64,000 nt of DNA, from assembly GCF_025264645.1 (NCBI RefSeq), contig NZ_CP073696.1, positions 4,960,001 to 5,024,000 on the forward strand. Reading direction: 5' to 3'. Under the pieces are notes generated by a model. That model worked only from the letters and a program-made list of their open reading frames with translations. It was not told the DNA's origin and made no database searches. This DNA comes from Edaphobacter lichenicola (GTDB lineage: Bacteria; Acidobacteriota; Terriglobia; Terriglobales; Acidobacteriaceae). This document shows positions 59,005 through 64,000 of this stretch, piece after piece; position 1 is the first letter of the stretch, and every line of letters starts with the position of its first letter. Made by a program: the position numbers and the translations under genes.

Positions 59005-61374
59005 TCAACCTTCGCTTTCGAGGGGTTTGCGGGCGAAGTAGTAGAGGGAGAAGGCGAGCAGAGCGAACATGATAACGCTCACCCAGTCGTGGTGCAGAGG
59101 ATTCTGTTCGCTGAAGCGCGGGATCGAGCGATCCGTAGCGGCTTCGTAGAGTTTGACGCAGACACCGAGGAGGCCGACGATGCCGCCAGCCGCGATCAAG
59201 CCAGACGCATAGAGGGAGCCCGGTGAAACTTCGGATTCGATGGTGACATCGCGAGCAGTGATGGTGTTGAGAATCGGAAGTCCGCTAGGGTCCGCGTGTG
59301 TCGGGTCGGTGGGGTCGAAGTCAGGATGTTGCGCGAGCCAGGTCTCGCGGTCAGAGTGCCACAACGCCAAAGAGGCGTCGTGTTCAAGGCGAGCCTTCTT
59401 GGCAGCGTGGCGATGCATGGCCTGGTCGACCATCCAGCGCATGACTCCGCCGACAAAGATTGCGAGGGTGGTGGCGATGCTGAGGTACGCGCCAACGGCG
59501 AAGGTGAGGGAGCGGACGCCTAGCATTTCAACGACGATGACGATTGCGACACCGAGGAGAACGAGCGCCCAGGGGAGCTTACGGCTGAGAATCCCATTGA
59601 TGACGGTGGCCATGAGGCGGCCTTGCGGGGCCGCTGCCTTTTCGCTGCCGATGCCCTGAATCCACTGAACGTCGATTTCGCCTGTGGCGGGGTTGTAGAG
59701 GTATTTGCCGTCGTCGAGGGTGGTTGAGCCGATGGCGTTGAGGAGGACGTACTGCTTCGCGTTGTTGAGTTCTTCCTTCGCGTGGCTGTCCGTGTTGTGA
59801 GTGGTGAGGGTGATGTGGTCGCGGGTGAAGTATCCGTTGTTCTGAACACCATCGGGGAGATGCTCGAGGGAGAAGACGATTGGTTTGGGAAGGCGTTGGA
59901 AGGTCTCGAGGCCTTTGTTCATCGCGTTGAGCGTGGCTCCGATGGAGAAGATGGAGACGATGACGCCGATCATGATGGCGATCTGCTGCTTCCAGGGGGT
60001 TGCGCCGATGAGGTAGCCGGTTTTGAGGTCCTGCGAGGTATCGCCTGCGTTTGAGGCTGCGATGCAGACGACTCCGCCGATGGTGATGGCGAGTGCTCCG
60101 AAGGCGGGAGCGGTCCAGCCTTTGACGAGGAAGATAGCGGCGGTGGCCATGAGGGTTGCGATGGTCATGCCGGAGACGGGTGAGGCGGAGCTGCCGACGA
60201 TGCCGACGATTCTGGCGCTGACGGTGACGAAGAGGAAGCCGAAGACGACGACGAGGAGTGCGGCGGCGATGTTTGCTAGAGCACCAACCTGGGCGCCGGG
60301 GATGGGCTTGAACTGGAGGAAGAGAAACATCAGTAGCACGAGGAGAAGGGAGCCGCCGAAGACGACGATGGGGGGAAGGTCGTGCTCAGTGCGTGAGGGC
60401 TGGGTTGAGGCGGCTTTGCCTGTGCCTTTCTTCTTGAAGCCTTGCGTGAGCGCTCCGACGATGGTGGGGAGGGTGCGGAGGAGGGTGATGAGTCCGGCGG
60501 CTGCGACTCCGCCTGCGCCCATGGGACGGACGTAGGTGCGCCAGAGGTCGGAGGGAGACATCTGGGTGATGAGGACGGTGCCCGGGTAGAGCGGAGTGGA
60601 GAGATGCGAGCCGAAGAAGTAGATGGCGGGCATGAGGACGAGCCAGGAGAAGACGCCGCCGGCGAGCATGATGGCGGCGACGCGGATACCGATGATGTAG
60701 CCGACGCCAAGGTACTCGGGGGTGCAGTCGGCACGGATGGCGGAGCCTTTGAGGAGGTGCTGGGCGCCGATGTTGGGTTGATAGTCGGGCTGGCTGGGCC
60801 ACAGGGAGAACAGGTTGTCATTCTGGAAGAGGGTGTAGAGGCCGCCGATACCGAGGCCAAGGAAGACACGCGATGCGAAGCTGCCGCCGCGTTCGCCGGC
60901 GATGAGGACGTCGGCGCAGGCGGTGCCTTCGGGGTAGATGAGGTTGTCGTGCTCTTCGACGATGAGCTGGCGGCGAAGGGGGATCATGAAGAGGACGCCG
61001 AGCCAGCCGCCGAAGAGGGCGAGGGCGAAGATTCTGGATGCTTCGAGGTCAAAGCCTAAGAAGATGAGCGCCGGGAGGGTGAAGATGACGCCTGAGGCGA
61101 TGGACTGGCCAGCGTTGCCGGTGCTCTGGACGATGTTGTTTTCGAGGATGCTGGCTTTGCCGAAGGCTCGCAGGATGGAGATGGAGAGGACCGAGATGGG
61201 GATGGATGCTGCGACCGTGAGCCCGGCGCGAAGGCCGACGTAGACCGTGACTGCTCCGAAGAGGACGCCGAAGACGGCCCCCAGGATGAGGGCGCGGGTG
61301 GTGAGTTCGGGGCGAGTCTCGGTGGCGGGAACAAAGGATTTAAAACTGGGCTTGGTCGGTGTTGATGTTGCCAT
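59005..61374 (-). CDS. OPT family oligopeptide transporter
   Basis: A 789-residue membrane protein with about 14-16 helices. The family begins LTTRALILGAVFGVLFGAVTVYVGLRAGLTVAASIP (seen in two halves) and has LRRQLIVEEHDNLIYPEGTACADVL, diagnostic of bacterial OPT proteins. NAGDTSQDLKTGYLIGATPWKQQ is the conserved late signature. A loop of about 150 residues near 500-560 is soluble. OPT proteins carry peptides or metal chelates, driven by protons. It is single-cistron, reading away from the GNAT gene. Confidence 0.94.
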   Translation of the reverse strand: MATSTPTKPSFKSFVPATETRPELTTRALILGAVFGVLFGAVTVYVGLRAGLTVAASIPISVLSISILRAFGKASILENNIVQSTGNAGQSIASGVIFTLPALIFLGFDLEASRIFALALFGGWLGVLFMIPLRRQLIVEEHDNLIYPEGTACADVLIAGERGGSFASRVFLGLGIGGLYTLFQNDNLFSLWPSQPDYQPNIGAQHLLKGSAIRADCTPEYLGVGYIIGIRVAAIMLAGGVFSWLVLMPAIYFFGSHLSTPLYPGTVLITQMSPSDLWRTYVRPMGAGGVAAAGLITLLRTLPTIVGALTQGFKKKGTGKAASTQPSRTEHDLPPIVVFGGSLLLVLLMFLFLQFKPIPGAQVGALANIAAALLVVVFGFLFVTVSARIVGIVGSSASPVSGMTIATLMATAAIFLVKGWTAPAFGALAITIGGVVCIAASNAGDTSQDLKTGYLIGATPWKQQIAIMIGVIVSIFSIGATLNAMNKGLETFQRLPKPIVFSLEHLPDGVQNNGYFTRDHITLTTHNTDSHAKEELNNAKQYVLLNAIGSTTLDDGKYLYNPATGEIDVQWIQGIGSEKAAAPQGRLMATVINGILSRKLPWALVLLGVAIVIVVEMLGVRSLTFAVGAYLSIATTLAIFVGGVMRWMVDQAMHRHAAKKARLEHDASLALWHSDRETWLAQHPDFDPTDPTHADPSGLPILNTITARDVTIESEVSPGSLYASGLIAAGGIVGLLGVCVKLYEAATDRSIPRFSEQNPLHHDWVSVIMFALLAFSLYYFARKPLESEG

Positions 61375-61684
61375 GTCTTAGGGTCTCTCGCTTGCTGAAG
61401 CTATTGTGGCTTGGATGGGAGTGTATCAGCGGGAGAGTGGTGAGAGTCTACCGCCCACGCACACAGGTTCGCGTTTGATCTGAAGCCACTCGTTGCTATT
61501 CCGTTTTTTTGCAAGGGTAAAGAGCTTTGCAGAGAGAGTTTGGACGATGAAGCTGTTGGACATTCTCGACGACTCCTCGTAGCGTGAAAAGAAGACCCGA
61601 ACCGGGGCATCTTCGAAACCAGCGCTCTGCAGCGTCGAGCTATCGTGTACTCGAAACAAACTGCAGAGCAGTGGAGTCCGTTGA
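61375..61684. other. Intergenic region between OPT and GNAT genes
   Basis: 310 bases between divergent starts at 61374 and 61685. A minus-strand frame at 61426-61659 could encode 77 residues, but it has no ribosome site and no recognisable pattern. I treat it as non-coding; promoters for both genes are expected here. Confidence 0.4.
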
Positions 61685-62176
61685 ATGAACGCAGCCAGCC
61701 TGGATCTGATAATTCGAGAGTTTCAAGCCGGTGACGAAGTCGCCTTTCGCCGGTTGAATGAAGAGTGGATCGTCCGCGAGTTTGTCCTCGAGCCTAAGGA
61801 TCAATACTCCCTCGCCGATCCGCAGGGAACCATCCTGGACCACGGTGGCAGAATCTTCTTCGCTGTTCGAGACGGAGAGACCGTCGGCTGCTGCGCCCTG
61901 GTCGCCATGGAACCAGGCGAGTTCGAAGTATCCAAGATGGCAGTCACCCTTCGTTCGCAGGGCGGCGGCGTTGGTCGCCAGCTACTCGAAAAAGTAGTGC
62001 AGGAGGCAAAGGCCTCCGGCGCGACGAGGCTCTATCTGGAGACCAACCACAAGCTTGCCCCGGCGCTGCGTCTCTACGAGTCGGTCGGCTTCCGGCGACT
62101 TCCGCCCGAGCGTGTCGTCGCGTCCCCCTACGCCCGCGCCGATGTATTCATGGAGCTGTGGCTCGTCTCTCACTGA
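61685..62176 (+). CDS. GNAT family N-acetyltransferase
   Basis: A 163-residue acetyltransferase. The GNAT fold reads LDLIIREFQAGDEVAFRRLN, RIFFAVRDGETVGCCALVAM, EFEVSKMAVTLRSQGGGVGRQLLEKVV with the acetyl-CoA binding R/Q-x-x-G-x-G motif, and LETNHKLAPALRLYESVGF. The substrate is unknown. It is followed by the 617-base gene-poor gap, without an obvious terminator next to its stop. Confidence 0.88.
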   Translation: MNAASLDLIIREFQAGDEVAFRRLNEEWIVREFVLEPKDQYSLADPQGTILDHGGRIFFAVRDGETVGCCALVAMEPGEFEVSKMAVTLRSQGGGVGRQLLEKVVQEAKASGATRLYLETNHKLAPALRLYESVGFRRLPPERVVASPYARADVFMELWLVSH

Positions 62177-62382
62177 GAACATAGCGCGATCCGTCGATAC
62201 GAAACCAAGAGGAGTCGATTCCCGGCAGCACGCCATCCGACTTCGTCTCCATCAACGCGCGCTTTATTCTTCGACCACACCTTCGTCGTAAGAGTTTCTC
62301 TCGTCTTCTTTATCGACGCCGCATCCCAGAGAGACGAGGCGGAAGATTTCTCTTGTCCTTGGTGAGTCTCCATCGTTATCGT

Positions 62383-62423
62383 CTGTTGCTAAAAAGCAAC
62401 AGCGCGAACAGATCGAATCGCGC
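62383..62423. repeat. Two adjacent hairpins
   Basis: An 8-base stem with a 4-base loop (62383-62402) directly followed by a 6-base stem with a 10-base loop (62402-62423). Together they would form a compact folded RNA on either strand. Confidence 0.6.
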
Positions 62424-62492
62424 TTCTTCTCATCCCACTTTAGTAACCATTCTTCTCCGCAAAAATGACCTCCAAACTACCTCCGGAAAAGC

Positions 62493-62528
62493 GAAGAGGC
62501 CACCCGGCAACAGGGTGGCCTCTTCTTT
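62493..62528 (+). terminator. Strong hairpin terminator in gene-poor region
   Basis: GAAGAGGCCACCC (62493-62505) / GGGTGGCCTCTTC (62513-62525), 13 perfect pairs around GGCAACA, followed by TTTAG on the plus strand and CGCTTTTCC on the minus strand. It lies 317 bases after the GNAT stop, further than expected for that gene. Confidence 0.7.
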
Positions 62529-62793
62529 AGGGAGAATAGTTCCAACGGAGGCAAAGCCATCAGAACTTTCTGGCGAAATACTAAGTTTGGCAAAATGACG
62601 TGTCAAGGCCAAAACACACTTCTTGTAAATCATTAGTAAATAGGCACTTATGGGGGTTACTAAACATACAACAACCCGTCTAGTATTCGCTTTGTCTTCG
62701 CTTTTGGCAACTCGGTCAGATATCAAACAGCATTCCTATCAGCCGCTTAGCTTGCTTCCTGCACCATCCCCGGTGCAGCTTTAGCTCACCTGG

Positions 62794-63906
62794 CTATCCC
62801 CGGCTCTCGGCCCCGGGAATCTCCGGCTTGATCCTCGCAGAGCCTCCGCTCAGGTCGATCCGCAGAAACTCCGGCTCGGTTGCCGCGGGCTTACCCTGAA
62901 GTACCCTGATCGCAGCCCTTCCACCGCCAAGAAACAGCGCGAGAACGACCGCCGCCAGCGCCCCGACTCCACAGAAGACCAGGATGCTCGTCAGAAGGCT
63001 GACCGTCTTGCGAATCTCAGCATGGAACTCCGGAGGCACAGGCTTATTCCACGTCACCTCACTCCGAAGATGAATCCCTTCCACCAGCTTTTGCGCCTCG
63101 GCGGCATCCCACGCTCCGGTCGTCAACAGCACCAGAGGCCCCTCGCGCCTTAGCATCACGGTGCCGGCTGCACCGCCTTGCTGATTCACGTGCGCCTCAA
63201 TCTGTCGCAGGTGATCCCCGGCGATCTGCGGCGTGGGATAGAGCAGCATCGTCAGCGTGCCCTTGCCTTCGTACTTCGCAGTGACCACCTCGGCTGCCTT
63301 ATCGAAGCCAACGATCTCCGGCGGCAAGACGCCACCCATCGCCTGGTAGCTCACCGGGCCTAAGGCGTAATGCTGTGAGTCTTTTGCTAAACCCTTCGCA
63401 GGCAGATACGTCGGCAGCAGCGGAGGCAGCCCCTTCGGTCCTCCCACCTTCGGCAGTCCCGTCTCGACTGTCCGCATCAGGGCTTCCGCCGACGCAGGTG
63501 GCATCTTCGGATTCGCGACGACCACGGACACGCCACTCCGAACAACATACGGCGCGCTCTTTCGCAGATAGTCATACGCAGCTGCCGCTCCCGTCGCATC
63601 GACGAACTGATAGACCGTCACGGTTCCGGCTGGCGCAGCGCCATGACCTGCAGGGCTTTCCGCCGATCCGCGTTCGTACCGCTTGATTCCGTCCTCGATC
63701 AGGATTTGTTGCGCGGCGCCACTCCACGGCGGAGCTCCATCGCCCGCATCGTGATCAGGCCCACTCCTCAGCGACAGCGGCAGCAGGGGAGCCGGAGGCT
63801 CTGCCAACATCACCTGCTGTCCTTGCAGCGGCACAGTTGAAGCCCCAACCAGCAACAGGCCCAGCAGGCCCGGCACCATCACCCGCATCCGAAGAGAAAC
63901 ACCCAT
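62794..63906 (-). CDS. Exported membrane-anchored protein, possibly DUF6599
   Basis: A 370-residue protein with signal peptide (VPGLLGLLLVGASTVPLQG) and one C-terminal membrane helix at about 306-328 (LTSILVFCGVGALAAVVLALFLGG). The outer part has GTVTVYQFVDATGAAAAYDYLRK, LPTYLPAKGLAKDSQHYALGP and EYGKGTLTMLLYPTPQIAGDHL-like segments, which I associate with acidobacterial proteins annotated DUF6599. A short cytoplasmic tail follows. Function unknown. Starts at the second Met (MRVMV) are also possible. Confidence 0.72.
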   Translation of the reverse strand: MGVSLRMRVMVPGLLGLLLVGASTVPLQGQQVMLAEPPAPLLPLSLRSGPDHDAGDGAPPWSGAAQQILIEDGIKRYERGSAESPAGHGAAPAGTVTVYQFVDATGAAAAYDYLRKSAPYVVRSGVSVVVANPKMPPASAEALMRTVETGLPKVGGPKGLPPLLPTYLPAKGLAKDSQHYALGPVSYQAMGGVLPPEIVGFDKAAEVVTAKYEGKGTLTMLLYPTPQIAGDHLRQIEAHVNQQGGAAGTVMLRREGPLVLLTTGAWDAAEAQKLVEGIHLRSEVTWNKPVPPEFHAEIRKTVSLLTSILVFCGVGALAAVVLALFLGGGRAAIRVLQGKPAATEPEFLRIDLSGGSARIKPEIPGAESRG

Positions 63907-64000
63907 ACGATGGTCAGACTACACCAGCGCAATAACGTAAGCTAGACCCCGTCGCTACCATCACGCCACGATCTGAATCTCCCGCTGCGTTGGCATCCGC

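Larger units (their letters stand above)
62177..62793. other. 617-base gene-poor region with several hairpins
   Basis: No convincing gene on either strand. It holds CTGTTGCT-AAAA-AGCAACAG (62383-62402), the touching stem GCGCGA/TCGCGC (62402-62423), a strong terminator-like hairpin (62493-62525), TTAGTAA/TTACTAA (62633-62663) and TGCACC/GGTGCA (62760-62777). A small RNA or 5' leader is possible. Confidence 0.5.

Noticed and set aside
61426..61659. 77-residue minus-strand frame between OPT and GNAT genes
   Set aside because: No ribosome site, poor codon pattern, no motif; treated as non-coding.
62430..62726. 98-residue minus-strand frame in the hairpin-rich gap
   Set aside because: It runs through a terminator-like hairpin and has no family pattern.
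63961..64000. Possible C-terminal tail of a gene entering from the right edge on the minus strand
   Set aside because: Only 12 codons (ending REIQIVA) are visible; too short to call.

Overview
The window looks like a chromosomal segment of a soil-type Acidobacteriota, class Terriglobia (Edaphobacter/Granulicella/Terriglobus-like). This is inferred from the gene mix: a Ser/Thr kinase fused to a C-terminal beta-propeller, an HTH-membrane-TPR protein, a Wzi-like capsule protein with a stand-alone SLBB exporter, CHAD, OPT, GH28 and KdpD-type genes. No rRNA, tRNA, CRISPR array, phage or insertion sequence was recognised. Most genes are ordinary, with good ribosome binding sites and short gaps.

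1-18.6 kb is an exopolysaccharide/O-antigen locus. A Wzi-like protein (cut by the window start) is divergent from a multi-SLBB export protein, a chain-length (PCP) protein and a Wzy-like polymerase/ligase. Then come dTDP-rhamnose synthesis (rmlB-rmlA-rmlD in a tight operon, rmlC apart and reversed), a Wzx-like flippase, a hexapeptide acyltransferase, two glycosyltransferases, a GmhB-like phosphatase, an initiating sugar-phosphate transferase and a GT9 heptosyltransferase-like protein. A short GT9 N-terminal remnant lies at about 13.55 kb.

18.6-20.7 kb carries a DUF721/DciA-like gene and gatC-gatA (amidotransferase; gatB is not here), closed by a clear hairpin terminator. 21-30 kb carries two large membrane sensor-type proteins (kinase-propeller and HTH-TPR) around an unrecognised gene, then a secreted protein and small stress-type proteins (DUF1801, VOC, DinB).

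29.7-36.6 kb is rich in anion transport: a YeiH/UPF0324 transporter preceded by an unlisted 35-residue membrane peptide and followed by a TlpA-like thioredoxin, a SulP transporter overlapping tail to tail with a CBS-pair protein, plus CHAD and FmdE proteins. 36.7-42.3 kb holds a secreted protein, a bactofilin, a GYF/DUF2752 membrane pair, a lipid kinase and a GH28 polysaccharide hydrolase.

42.3-47.3 kb is a Kdp-type signalling module in which KdpD is split: the N-terminal KdpD/USP half is transcribed with kdpE and a porin, while the DUF4118-histidine kinase half is divergent, with only 17 bp between the start codons. 47.3-54.2 kb is an RND efflux operon (permease, adaptor, outer-membrane factor) divergent from a LysR regulator, with two perfect palindromes between them. 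54.3-64 kb has a degenerate receiver protein, a YceI/pirin/MarR group with a perfect 18-bp operator-like palindrome, an uncharacterised membrane protein, a flavodoxin-like protein, an OPT transporter, a GNAT acetyltransferase, a 617-bp hairpin-rich gap and a secreted, membrane-anchored protein.

The strongest candidates for something little described are the split divergent KdpD module with the hairpin before its porin, and the peptide-YeiH-TlpA operon.
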